This document shows, piece by piece, positions 16,920-25,349 of a stretch of DNA of 64,000 bases. This DNA comes from an uncultured Oscillospiraceae bacterium (GTDB taxonomy: Bacteria; Bacillota; Clostridia; Oscillospirales; Ruminococcaceae). The notes beneath the pieces are model-generated. The model had not been told where the DNA came from. It worked only from the letters and a program-made list of their open reading frames with translations, and did no database searches. Within the stretch, counting starts at the first letter, position 1. Each line of letters opens with the position of its first letter. The translations under genes and the position numbers were made by a program. The DNA lies in the NCBI GenBank assembly GCA_900540595.1, contig UQGL01000013.1, positions 1-64,000 of the forward strand. The letters run 5' to 3'.

Positions 16920-17660
16920 ATGTCCATCATTCAGGTGGAGGATGTCTCGATGCGCTTTAACCTTGCGCAGGAGAAAACCGAGACCCTCAAGGAATATGCC
17001 GTCAAGCTGATGAAGCATCAGCTCTTTTTCAATGAGTTTTATGCGCTGCAGAATGTCTCGTTCCGCGTGGAGCCGGGCGAGTCGGTGGCGCTTATCGGCC
17101 GCAACGGCAGCGGCAAAAGCACGATGCTCAAGCTGATCGCGGGCGTTATGTACCCCACGACCGGCTCAGTCACCGTCAACGGCGAGATCGCGCCGCTTAT
17201 CGAGCTGGGCGCGGGCTTTGATCTGGACCTGACCGCGCGGGAAAATGTCTTTTTGAACGGCGCGGTGCTGGGCCATGACCGCGCCTATATGCAGGAGCAT
17301 TTCAACAGCATCATCGACTTTGCCGAGCTGTGGGATTTTGTCGATGTGCCGGTCAAAAACTATTCCAGCGGCATGATCGCGCGCCTTGGCTTTGCCATTG
17401 CGACCGAGGTTAAGGCCGACATCCTTGTCTGTGATGAGATTTTGTCGGTCGGCGACTTTATGTTCCAGCACAAATGCCATGAGCGGATGGAGCAGATGCT
17501 CTCCGGCGGTACAACGCTGCTTTTTGTGAGCCACAGCATCGAGCAGGTCAAGCAGCTCTGCAAGCGCGCCATCTGGATCGACCACGGCCACATCCGCGGC
17601 GACGGCCCGGCGGCGGAGGTCTGCGACGCCTATGTGGAGGCCATGCAGCGGGGCGAGTAA
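16920..17660 (+). CDS. ABC polysaccharide export ATPase
   Basis: A 246-residue ATPase of the Wzt/TagH type. Walker A GRNGSGKST is at residues 60-68, the signature YSSGM at 148-152, Walker B LVCDEI at 169-174 and the switch histidine in FVSHS near 204. It has the long N-terminal segment before the first strand that is typical for this family. It lacks the C-terminal carbohydrate-binding domain of some Wzt proteins, so chain-end recognition must lie elsewhere. With the preceding permease it makes a complete two-gene exporter. Confidence 0.92.
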   Translation: MSIIQVEDVSMRFNLAQEKTETLKEYAVKLMKHQLFFNEFYALQNVSFRVEPGESVALIGRNGSGKSTMLKLIAGVMYPTTGSVTVNGEIAPLIELGAGFDLDLTARENVFLNGAVLGHDRAYMQEHFNSIIDFAELWDFVDVPVKNYSSGMIARLGFAIATEVKADILVCDEILSVGDFMFQHKCHERMEQMLSGGTTLLFVSHSIEQVKQLCKRAIWIDHGHIRGDGPAAEVCDAYVEAMQRGE

Positions 17661-17661
17661 A

Positions 17662-17798
17662 GGCTTCCCCCAAGGGGGAAGCTGTCCGCGAAGCGGACTG
17701 ATGAGGGGCAAGCTTTCCGCGGCACCCATTACAGGGCAATAACGATACACCCGCCCCTCATCCGGCCCTGCGGGCCACCTTCCCCCAAGGGGGAAGGC
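17662..17798. repeat. Family B composite repeat (copy 1)
   Basis: The left half is a hairpin GCTTCCCCC/GGGGGAAGC plus a second hairpin GTCCGC-GAA-GCGGAC followed by TGATGAGGGG. The right half mirrors this with CCCCTCATCCGG, a GGCCCTGCGGGCC arm and CCTTCCCCC/GGGGGAAGG. About 45 bases between them hold a weakly conserved core around CAGGGCAA. It starts one base after the ATPase stop and ends just before the ribosome site of the next gene. Confidence 0.85.
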
Positions 17799-17819
17799 AG
17801 AACTTTTAAAGGAGACCCC

Positions 17820-19604
17820 ATGCTGACAAAAAAACAAAACGTTCTGCGGGAAATTCTGACCGTCGCGCTGCTGCTGGCGGCGGTGGCCCTGAGTGAATAC
17901 TGGTTCTTCCAGCTGTGGCGTCTGGACTGGCACGCACCGATGCTTTACGGCGGTGACGGCATCTATTGGGTCGGGCAGGTGCAGCGCAGCTATGGCGAGC
18001 TGACCGGCTCGCTCGGCTGGCCGTTCTATGAGGTCGCGGGCAAGTATAACCCGAACTACGACCTGATCTACGACATCTTTGTCTGGTTTGTCGGCCTGTT
18101 CACAAAGGACACCGGCACGGTGTTCAACCTCTATGTGCTGGTCATCCCCTTTGCCAACGCACTGGCGGCCTATGCGGTGTTCCGGATGGTGGGGCTGCGG
18201 CGGTGGCTCAGCTTCGCGTTCGGCCTAACCTTCGGCATGACGCCCTATGTGCAGCAGCGGATGGCGGGCCATATGATGCTGGCCGCCTGCGAGTTCGTGC
18301 CGTTCTCGGTGCTGCTCTGCTTCTGGTGTGCCGAGGACCCCGCCTTCAACCGCCCGGGCAGGGGCTTTTTCAGGAATAAGCGCAACTGGCTGGCGCTGGC
18401 CATGGCGTGGGGCATTGCCAACAACGGCGCGGCCTACTACCCGTATTTCACCTGCTTTTTCCTCTGCGTCACGGCGCTCTGCCTGATGCTGCGGGAACGC
18501 AGCTGGCGCGTGGGCCTGCCCTGCCTTGTGACGATCGCCGAGATCGTTGGCTGGATGATCCCCGACTTCTTCCCGATGGTGCTGGGCATCCTCAACGGGC
18601 AGGGCAGCACGCTGACCAACGGCGTCTACCGCAGCCCGGTCGGCGCGGACATCTACAGCCTGCGCATCAGCTCGCTGCTGCTCTCCCCCAACGGGTACGG
18701 CGTGCAGAAGCTTGCAAACTGGCTGGGGCGTTACTTCCGTATCCTGACCACGGATGAAGGCCCCATGTACAACGAGAATGCCTACGGCTACCTCGGCATT
18801 GTGGGTGTGCTGGGCTTTCTGGCGCTGCTTGTCCTGCTGCTGCGCAACTGGGACTGGCAGGCCGGCAAAACCGGGACGCCGCGCCTTGGCGACCGTCTTT
18901 GGCTGCTGAGCCGCCTGAATGTTATGGCGCTGCTGCTGGCGACCATTGCGGGCTTCGGCGGCATCATCGGCATCCTTGTGCGGTTCATCCGCGGTTATAA
19001 CCGCATCAGCCCCTATATTGCGTTTTTTGCGCTGCTGGCCGTGGGCCTGACGGCGGAAAAGCTGCTGACGCAGTTTACCGGCCGCCGCCGCGGGGCGCTG
19101 CTGGCGGCAGCGGTGCTGCTGCTGGGCTACGGCTATTGGGAGCAGCAGGGGCTTTTCACCCCGGATTACGAAAAGGTCCAGCAGATCTGGTATCAGGACG
19201 CTGCCTTTATGGCGGAGGTCGAGGACGCAGCGGGGGAGGGCGCGATGCTCTTTACGCTGCCGTATATGAAAAATTTTGAGAACGGCTCGCTCAACAATAT
19301 GTGGGACTACACGCTGCTGCGCGGCCCGCTGCACAGCAGGACCCTCAAATTCACCTACGGTGCGGGCTACGGCACCCAAAATGATCTCTGGTACAAGGAG
19401 ACCAGCGCGCTCGAGCCTGAGGCAATGGTTGCCGAACTGCGCGCACAGGGCATGACCGGCATCTATCTGGATCTGGACGGCTATGCCGTGGAGGACCAGC
19501 AGGCCACGCTGGCGGGGCTGACCGCCGCCGCAGGCTGTGCGCCGGGCGATGTCATCACAAGTGAGAGCGGGATGCTCTGCTATATCCCGCTCGGGCAGGA
19601 GTGA
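17820..19604 (+). CDS. Polytopic membrane protein, GT-C glycosyltransferase-like
   Basis: A 594-residue integral membrane protein: one helix near residues 12-35, an extracytoplasmic loop with acidic residues (YGGDGIYW), about ten more helices to near residue 440, then a soluble C-terminal domain (about 445-594). This is the GT-C architecture, in which membrane enzymes use a lipid-phosphate sugar donor, but no specific family is certain. It follows the ABC exporter in the same operon, so a role in building or decorating the exported polymer is the natural guess. GGAGACCCC precedes the start. Confidence 0.65.
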   Translation: MLTKKQNVLREILTVALLLAAVALSEYWFFQLWRLDWHAPMLYGGDGIYWVGQVQRSYGELTGSLGWPFYEVAGKYNPNYDLIYDIFVWFVGLFTKDTGTVFNLYVLVIPFANALAAYAVFRMVGLRRWLSFAFGLTFGMTPYVQQRMAGHMMLAACEFVPFSVLLCFWCAEDPAFNRPGRGFFRNKRNWLALAMAWGIANNGAAYYPYFTCFFLCVTALCLMLRERSWRVGLPCLVTIAEIVGWMIPDFFPMVLGILNGQGSTLTNGVYRSPVGADIYSLRISSLLLSPNGYGVQKLANWLGRYFRILTTDEGPMYNENAYGYLGIVGVLGFLALLVLLLRNWDWQAGKTGTPRLGDRLWLLSRLNVMALLLATIAGFGGIIGILVRFIRGYNRISPYIAFFALLAVGLTAEKLLTQFTGRRRGALLAAAVLLLGYGYWEQQGLFTPDYEKVQQIWYQDAAFMAEVEDAAGEGAMLFTLPYMKNFENGSLNNMWDYTLLRGPLHSRTLKFTYGAGYGTQNDLWYKETSALEPEAMVAELRAQGMTGIYLDLDGYAVEDQQATLAGLTAAAGCAPGDVITSESGMLCYIPLGQE

Positions 19605-19607
19605 CGG

Positions 19608-21365
19608 ATGAAACTGCAAAAACTGACGGAAAAGCGATGGTTCTGGCCTGCTCTCTGCGCGGTGTCGGTCGTGTTCGGCTGGTGGTATCTCAGCATCACG
19701 ACCTGCGCCCCGCTCGGCGGCGATGATGAGCTGATCAACCTGCAGAACTACTACTATATTACCCATACCTCCTTTGGGCAGAGCGTGCTGGATTACCTCG
19801 GCGACCTGTGGGTGCAGTTTACGCTGCAGAACGGGCGGTTCCGGCCGTTCTCCTCGCCGCCGGTGCGCGGGCTGACAAGCTGGTTTCTGGGGGACCTGGT
19901 CGGCTACCGCCTGTACATTCTGGCGTGGACCTACGCGGACATTGTACTGACCGCATGGCTGGTCGGCAAGGCGTCCCGCAGCAAAAAGCTGGGCATCGCC
20001 TGCCTTTGCCTGCTGCCGATGATGTTCAGCGTCTGGCAGGACTCTACGGGCAACAGTCTGTATTCTTACGGTGCGCTGGTGCAAAGCACGCTGCTGCCCG
20101 CCCTTGTGGCAGGGCTGGCCGTGCTGCGCTGGCAGGACACCGGGCACAAGCGTTGGGCCGTGCTGGCAGGGTACTGCGCCTTCCAGTGCTGTGCCACCTT
20201 TGAGATCGGCTTTACCTATATCGTGCCGATTTTCGGCCTTGCGTGGCTGTACACCGATAAGGCGCGCGATGCGCTGCGGCTGACGGTGCCGGTGTTCCTG
20301 GGCGAGTGCGTGACGCTGGCCTTCAACATGGGGGCGCGGCTTGCCAACACGCTGCGGGCCGCAGGCATCCTTGCGGGTGATGTGCAGGGTATTGACGGCA
20401 TATCGCCGAACTTTGACATTCCCGCGCTGCTGCGCACCTGGCTGATGCAGATGTCGGCGGGCTTCCCGCTCAACGCGATGCTGGCGGGCCGCGTCCGCCC
20501 GGGCAGCATCCATCCGGCGGATGTCCTCTGCGGCGTTATGGTCGCAGGGGCCGCCGTGGCCGCGCTGGCCGCACTGAATACGCTGCCGAACAAAAAGCAG
20601 AACCTTTTGCTGTTCCTTACCGGCCTTGCCATGCTCTCCGCCCCGGCGCTGCTGATCGGACTTTCGCCCAAATACCAGCAGCCCGGTCAGGTGGACTGGC
20701 GGCACGGCTACATCCCCCAGACGGTCGAAAGCTACGGCGTCGGCTTGATGGCGCTGGCTGTGCTGGCCGCACTGCTGCGCTGGGCGCGCGGCAAGGCATG
20801 GTGGCCAAAGCGCCGCACCGTGCTGTATGCTTTGCTGGCTGTCTGCATGGCGGGCTCGGTCGTCTGGCAGCGCGCCGCGACCCGCTCGGCCTATGAGGCG
20901 GGCGGCCGTGCCTACACGGTTTTTGGCGAGGGTGTCGCCGCCGGTCTGGCCGATGCCGCCGGTACCGACACGCCGGTCGTGACCGATTTCATGATCTGGG
21001 GCGGCCATCCCGTGGCGGAAAACGCTTTCTTCCTGCGGTATCACGATCAGGACGCCAATGCCCATGCGCTGCAGGTCTGGCGTACCGAGGAGCACGCCGA
21101 TGATGAGGCGGTCTACCGGCTGGGCTTTACGCTGGGGCAGGACAAGCACTACGACATTGCGTGGTGCGGTCTGGGCTATGGCGCAAACCCCGATGCACTG
21201 ACCGATGTGACGGTCTGCCTGCCCGCCGGTACAGCGCAGTATGCCGTGCTGTACTACACAACAGCGGACGGCGAGCAGAAGCGCACCGAGGTCTACGCCG
21301 AAAAAACCGCCACCCTGGTGCAGTTGGAAGGCACAGTGCTGGCAGAGAGTATTCGGCTGGAGTAA
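19608..21365 (+). CDS. Polytopic membrane protein, GT-C glycosyltransferase-like
   Basis: A 585-residue membrane protein starting 3 bases after the previous stop, with AGGAG inside the end of that gene. It has a first helix (about 12-30), an acidic first loop PLGGDDELINLQ, ten or so further helices to about residue 425, and a soluble C-terminal domain of about 150 residues ending in a beta-rich region. Overall plan and length match the gene before it, but the sequences are clearly different. The GGDDE in the first loop sits where GT-C enzymes carry their acidic catalytic motif. Substrate unknown. Confidence 0.65.
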   Translation: MKLQKLTEKRWFWPALCAVSVVFGWWYLSITTCAPLGGDDELINLQNYYYITHTSFGQSVLDYLGDLWVQFTLQNGRFRPFSSPPVRGLTSWFLGDLVGYRLYILAWTYADIVLTAWLVGKASRSKKLGIACLCLLPMMFSVWQDSTGNSLYSYGALVQSTLLPALVAGLAVLRWQDTGHKRWAVLAGYCAFQCCATFEIGFTYIVPIFGLAWLYTDKARDALRLTVPVFLGECVTLAFNMGARLANTLRAAGILAGDVQGIDGISPNFDIPALLRTWLMQMSAGFPLNAMLAGRVRPGSIHPADVLCGVMVAGAAVAALAALNTLPNKKQNLLLFLTGLAMLSAPALLIGLSPKYQQPGQVDWRHGYIPQTVESYGVGLMALAVLAALLRWARGKAWWPKRRTVLYALLAVCMAGSVVWQRAATRSAYEAGGRAYTVFGEGVAAGLADAAGTDTPVVTDFMIWGGHPVAENAFFLRYHDQDANAHALQVWRTEEHADDEAVYRLGFTLGQDKHYDIAWCGLGYGANPDALTDVTVCLPAGTAQYAVLYYTTADGEQKRTEVYAEKTATLVQLEGTVLAESIRLE

Positions 21366-21371
21366 TTTCTT

Positions 21372-21518
21372 TGCCTTCCCCTTTTGGGGGAAGGTGGCGC
21401 CGCAGCGCCGGATGAGGGGCGCGTGTGCCACAGCAACTCGTGAACGGTCTGCATTGGCAAGGCCGCCCCTCATCAGTCAGCGGTCAAGCCGCTGACAGCT
21501 TCCCCCGTGGGGGAAGCC
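21372..21518. repeat. Family B composite repeat (copy 2)
   Basis: Inverted relative to copy 1: it starts with GCCTTCCCC/GGGGGAAGG and a GGCGCCGCAGCGCC arm, then GGATGAGGGG. It ends with CCTCATCAG, a CAGCGGTCAAGCCGCTG arm and GCTTCCCCC/GGGGGAAGC. It starts 7 bases after a stop codon and ends 13 bases before the AGGAGG of the next gene. Confidence 0.85.
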
Positions 21519-21542
21519 ATTACACACCAAGGAGGTGCCGCT

Positions 21543-22766
21543 TTGGCACAGAACAAAAAAGAACAGCTGTTGTGGGGGCTGGGGCTGCTGGGTACAGCGG
21601 TATTTGCCTTGCTGATGGTTTGGTTGCACTACCAGCAGCTGATTTCCACCGGATACTATTACTCGGATATTCCGGCCCACATGGCGGGGCGTGCCATGGG
21701 CAACACAGGCTTTTCGCTGGTCACAATTTTGCTGCGGTTTGTATTTGGTATCGGAGGTAATCTGGGTACAGCGGTGTTTCTGGGCGCTGTCAACCTGCTG
21801 ACACTGCTGACTATTGCTTGGGCTATTCGTAAGGTTGTGCCGCAGGTATGCCCCGGTGGAGCGTTGCTTTGGTCGCTGGCTGCAAACCTATGCCAAGCGG
21901 TCTGGATGCCAAACGGCGGCTACTGGTACTTTGGTGCCATCACCGGCACGATCTACCACAACACTACCTACATTATGCTGCAACCGCTGGCGCTTATCTC
22001 GTTTTTCCTCTTCCTCTCGCTGGCAGAGCACCATGGTCAGCTGCAATGGCGCAGATGGATGACGCTGATGATATTACTGACTGTGGCAACAGCCATTAAG
22101 CCTAGCTACCTTTTTGCCTTTGCTCCGGCTCTATTGGCGATGCTGATAGGTGATCTTATCTGCACCCGCGGCAAGGCTCTCAAGTGGGAAATCTGGCTTG
22201 GCTGCGCAGTGTTGCCGGGAATTCTACTCTGCATCGTTCAGGCAAAGGTGCTGTTTGCTGGTGGTGATGATTCCGGCATTGCACTGATCTTTACCACTAA
22301 TTTTGATCCGGAAAAAGTGTTGTGGGGCATTTTTAATTACAATGCCAAGCATGGTCTTGCGCGCTCACTGGTGTTTGTGGGGGCAGTGTTTTTGTTGCTG
22401 TTCCGGCAGTGGCGCAGTGCCTGTGCCTACAAGTTCAGTCTGCTGTTGTTCGCCGTTTCGCTGGCCGAGGGCATCTGCCTGACTGAGACTGGCAGCCGTA
22501 TGTATGACGGTAACTTGTGGTGGGGCGCATTCATCTGCTATGATATCCTGCTGCTGGAATCATTGATTCAATTGCTGTGCTCTCTGCACAAAAAAATACG
22601 CACGCCGGTAGAGGCTGCTACATCGGTTTTGTGCTGCGGGACGTTCGTTTGGCATGTCATCAGCGGTATCGTGTTCTTAGGGCTGATGTTGGCTGGGGTA
22701 TCCTATGCGGTCATGATCGGCACCGAAAGCTACCTGCTGCAAGAAATGTGGGGCATAGTACTGTGA
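21543..22766 (+). CDS. GT-C-like membrane protein, lower-GC paralogue
   Basis: A 407-residue membrane protein with about ten helices. I choose the TTG at 21543 because GGAGG lies 7 bases before it; the upstream ATG would begin inside the family B repeat. The first loop has DIPAH; a conserved block reads GTIYHNTTYIMLQPLAL. It is paralogous to the next gene along the whole length (shared MVWLHYQQL, FAFAPALL, NLWWG.FIC). Codon use is clearly more A/T-rich than in the neighbours, unlike its partner, which suggests a separate origin. A role as a membrane glycosyltransferase is inferred from context and topology only. Confidence 0.65.
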   Translation: MAQNKKEQLLWGLGLLGTAVFALLMVWLHYQQLISTGYYYSDIPAHMAGRAMGNTGFSLVTILLRFVFGIGGNLGTAVFLGAVNLLTLLTIAWAIRKVVPQVCPGGALLWSLAANLCQAVWMPNGGYWYFGAITGTIYHNTTYIMLQPLALISFFLFLSLAEHHGQLQWRRWMTLMILLTVATAIKPSYLFAFAPALLAMLIGDLICTRGKALKWEIWLGCAVLPGILLCIVQAKVLFAGGDDSGIALIFTTNFDPEKVLWGIFNYNAKHGLARSLVFVGAVFLLLFRQWRSACAYKFSLLLFAVSLAEGICLTETGSRMYDGNLWWGAFICYDILLLESLIQLLCSLHKKIRTPVEAATSVLCCGTFVWHVISGIVFLGLMLAGVSYAVMIGTESYLLQEMWGIVL

Positions 22767-23962
22767 CGAAAAGCAAGCAACAAAAGAATGCTATACTGAC
22801 TATTGTCTGTTTGCTGGCGCTGGCGGTGTTCGGCGCGGCGATGGTCTGGCTGCATTACCAACAGCTTTGCAGCCCCGGCGGCGGCGATGACCCGTACACC
22901 TCCGATCTGGGGCAGCATCTCTACTTTGCGCAGCAGGGCATGATCTACTCCACCGTGTCGCTGCTTATCGGTCCGGCCTACGACATCGCCGGGCGCATCG
23001 GCATTGCCGTGCTGCTGGCGGTGTTCCATCTGGCGGCGGTCGCGGTGTTTGCGTGGGGGCTGCGGGCGGCCCTGCCGGAAAGTACCCGCCCGGTGCGGCT
23101 GCTCGTCAGCCTTGCGGTCAATCTGGCCACGGCGGTCTGGATGCCCCGGGGCGGCTACTGGTATCAGGGCACGGTGGGCGGCACGATCTACCATAACACG
23201 ACCTACATCATGCTGGCGCCCTTTGCGCTGCTGACGATGCTGGCGTTTTACCGCGTCTGGCCCACGGTGCGCGGCCGGCTGGATCTGCGCAGCTACGCGG
23301 TGTACACCGTGTTGCTGACGGTGGCCACCAGCTTTAAGGCCAACCTGATCTTTGCGTTTGCCCCGGCACTGCTTGTGCTTTTGATTGCGGATTTTGTGCG
23401 CAGCCGCGCTAAAAACCTGAAAAACGAGATCCTTATGGGCTGCAGCGTTTTCCCCGGTGTGGCGCTCTGCTTTGTGCAGGCAAGGGTGCTGTTTGCGGCA
23501 GAGGATTCCGGCATCCGGCTTATCTTCACGGTGCCGTTTGACCATCACCGTATGCTGTGGGGCCCCTTCAACGAGGCCGGGGTGCTGGGGCTGGCCCGCT
23601 CCTTCGTCTTTGCGGCGGCTGTGGGGCTGCTGCTGGGCCGTGCGGCGTGGAAAAGCTTTCGCTACCGGTTCAGCCTGTTCACCTTTGCGGTCTCGATGGC
23701 CGAGGCCCTGCTGCTGGTCGAGAGCGGCGAGCGGCTCTACCACGCCAATCTCTGGTGGGGGCCGTTCATCTGCTTCTGGGCATTCTGGCTGGAATCGGTC
23801 AGCGTTTTCCTTGCGCAGTGCCGTGCCAAAGCACCGCGGTGGCGGCTGGTCCTCTGCGGGCTGGCGCTGGTATGGCATCTGGCAAGCGGCGTCTGCTTCC
23901 TTGTCATGCTGCTGTGCGGCGTGTCCTACAATGTGCCGATCCTGACCTATAATTTGTGGTAA
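22763..23962 (+). CDS. GT-C-like membrane protein, tandem paralogue
   Basis: A 399-residue membrane protein whose GTG start overlaps the previous stop in GTGA, so translation is coupled. It shares with the preceding protein MVWLHYQQL at the end of helix 1, GGYWY.G...GTIYHNTTYIML, an ATS/AT.K...FAFAPALL segment, a VQA.VLFA..DSGI..IFT segment and NLWWGPFIC. The first loop carries GGGDDPYTSDLGQH, with more acidic residues than in the paralogue. Most of the gene has the GC-rich codon use typical of the region, but the first 60-70 bases share the lower GC of the upstream gene. It ends the operon at the terminator at 23964. Confidence 0.65.
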   Translation: MTKSKQQKNAILTIVCLLALAVFGAAMVWLHYQQLCSPGGGDDPYTSDLGQHLYFAQQGMIYSTVSLLIGPAYDIAGRIGIAVLLAVFHLAAVAVFAWGLRAALPESTRPVRLLVSLAVNLATAVWMPRGGYWYQGTVGGTIYHNTTYIMLAPFALLTMLAFYRVWPTVRGRLDLRSYAVYTVLLTVATSFKANLIFAFAPALLVLLIADFVRSRAKNLKNEILMGCSVFPGVALCFVQARVLFAAEDSGIRLIFTVPFDHHRMLWGPFNEAGVLGLARSFVFAAAVGLLLGRAAWKSFRYRFSLFTFAVSMAEALLLVESGERLYHANLWWGPFICFWAFWLESVSVFLAQCRAKAPRWRLVLCGLALVWHLASGVCFLVMLLCGVSYNVPILTYNLW

Positions 23963-23963
23963 G

Positions 23964-23994
23964 AAAAGAGCATGCTGCTGCGGCATGCTCTTTT
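23964..23994. terminator. Terminator of the SGNH/ABC/GT-C operon
   Basis: A perfect 12-bp stem (23964-23975 with 23983-23994) includes A4 on one side and T4 on the other, so it can work for both converging units. Confidence 0.85.
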
Positions 23995-24015
23995 GCGTAT
24001 ATGCAGTTTGGTTGG

Positions 24016-25029
24016 TTATTCCCCAAAATCCTCGGCGGCTTTTTTCATCATTTTGTGGATCGGCAGGTTGTACGGGCAGCGCGGCTCACAGGCGCCGCAC
24101 TGGATGCAGGCCCCGGCCTTGGTCTGCAGGGTGGCGTACCGCTCGCGGCCCCACTGCTGCAGGCCGTACCGGTTTAAGTACCCCTGAAACAGAAAGACGC
24201 TGGGGATCGAGATACCCACCGTGCAGGGGGCACAGTAGTTGCAGCGGCGGCAGAACTGGGTGCCCAGCGCATCGCGGACGGTCTGGCAGGCGGCCTCCTC
24301 CGCGGCGGTAAGCGGGGCAATGTTGGCCGCGCCCGCGGCGTTGTTTTCCAGCTCCTCCACCGTTGCCATGCCCGGGATGGCAACCGTCACCGCCGGGTTG
24401 GACAGCACATACCGCAGCGCCAGACGGCCGTCCTCGATCGCACCGCCGGCCAGCGGCTTCATGTCGATGAACGCCTTGCCTGCTGCGGCGCAGCGGTCGA
24501 TGAGCGCCTTGCCCTGCTGCTCCACGATGTTGTAGGGGAACATGATCGTTTCGATCTCGGGAATGTCGAGCGCGGCCTCAAACACAGCGGCCAGATGCGC
24601 TGTGATGCCGATGTGCCCGACAACACCGCGCGCCTTTGCCTCCAGCAGGGCCTCCATCGCACCGCCGGGCGCAAGGATGGTCTTGAGCCCCTCCATGCTG
24701 GGGTTGTGGAACTGGAACACCTCGATGTGGTCGGTGCGCAGGTTCTTCAGGCTGGTGGCAAGCTCGGCCTCCATGTTGGCCTTTGTCAGGGCGCGGCATT
24801 TTGTGGCAAGGATAAAGTCATCCCGCAGGCCGGCCTCCTCGAGGGACTGGCCGATCCACGCCTCGCTGACTGTGTAGGCGCGCGCTGTGTCGATGTAGTT
24901 GACGCCGGCCTTGTGGGCGGCGATCAGCAGCTCCCGCGTGCCGGGCTGGTCGATGCGCTGGATCGGGATGCCGCCGAACCCCAGACGGGAAATTTTCAGG
25001 CCGGTCTGACCAAAGTTGACATATTGCAT
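24016..25029 (-). CDS. Aldo/keto reductase with C-terminal 4Fe-4S clusters
   Basis: A 337-residue fusion of an aldo/keto reductase barrel (about 1-240) and a ferredoxin-like tail. The catalytic set is visible as D47, Y52 (DTARAYTVSE), K77 (ATKCR) and H108 (FQFHN). The tail has CRRCNYCAPC near residue 255 and CIQCGACEPRCP near residue 310, enough for two iron-sulphur clusters. Such proteins are common in anaerobic Clostridia; substrate and electron donor are not known. A possible -10 (TATAAT, 25102-25097 on the minus strand) lies upstream, but a matching -35 is weak. Single-gene unit. Confidence 0.92.
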   Translation of the reverse strand: MQYVNFGQTGLKISRLGFGGIPIQRIDQPGTRELLIAAHKAGVNYIDTARAYTVSEAWIGQSLEEAGLRDDFILATKCRALTKANMEAELATSLKNLRTDHIEVFQFHNPSMEGLKTILAPGGAMEALLEAKARGVVGHIGITAHLAAVFEAALDIPEIETIMFPYNIVEQQGKALIDRCAAAGKAFIDMKPLAGGAIEDGRLALRYVLSNPAVTVAIPGMATVEELENNAAGAANIAPLTAAEEAACQTVRDALGTQFCRRCNYCAPCTVGISIPSVFLFQGYLNRYGLQQWGRERYATLQTKAGACIQCGACEPRCPYNLPIHKMMKKAAEDFGE

Positions 25030-25050
25030 AGTGTGCTCCTTTTGCTCTGC

Positions 25051-25079
25051 TGCGGGGCGTCGAGGACGCCGCCCCTACA
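25051..25079. repeat. Single family A palindrome
   Basis: GGGGCGTCGAGGACGCCGCCCC followed by TACA; the same arms occur near 251-285. Confidence 0.65.
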
Positions 25080-25132
25080 AATTGTCCGTTACCCACATTA
25101 TAGCAAATCCACCGCAAAAATCCAGACCCAAA

Positions 25133-25275
25133 GCATTCCCCGGAGGGGGAAGGCGGCCCCGCAGGGCCGGATGAGGGGCGCGTTTGGCCACTATTGCCCG
25201 GTCAAAGGGCCGCTGCGGAAGGCTCTCCCCTCATCAGACCGCTTCGCGGCCAGCTTCTCCCCCCAAGGGAGAAGC
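25133..25275. repeat. Family B composite repeat (copy 3)
   Basis: Starts with a TTCCCC/GGGGGAA hairpin and a GGCCCCGCAGGGCC arm, then GGATGAGGGG. It ends with CCTCATCAGACCGC, a TTCGC turn and an imperfect CTTCTCC/GGAGAAG hairpin. It lies between divergent genes, directly before the proC promoter. Confidence 0.8.
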
Positions 25276-25285
25276 CTTTTTTCCG

Positions 25286-25320
25286 TTGACAAAACGGCCC
25301 CGCTGTACTACCATTATACT
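25286..25320 (+). promoter_or_regulatory. Likely promoter of proCBA
   Basis: A perfect -35 TTGACA is at 25286-25291. The -10 is less clear: TACCAT at 25309-25314 has the right 17-base spacing, whereas the better-looking TATACT at 25315-25320 is 23 bases away. Confidence 0.45.
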
Positions 25321-25349
25321 GTATAAGAATAAGGTATAGGGGGTTCACG

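Noticed and set aside
18225..21473. A 1082-codon open frame on the minus strand opposite the GT-C-like genes
   Set aside because: It runs antisense through two well-supported membrane protein genes and through a repeat, has low-complexity His/Gln/Arg-rich translation and no ribosome site. GC-rich codon bias opens such shadow frames.
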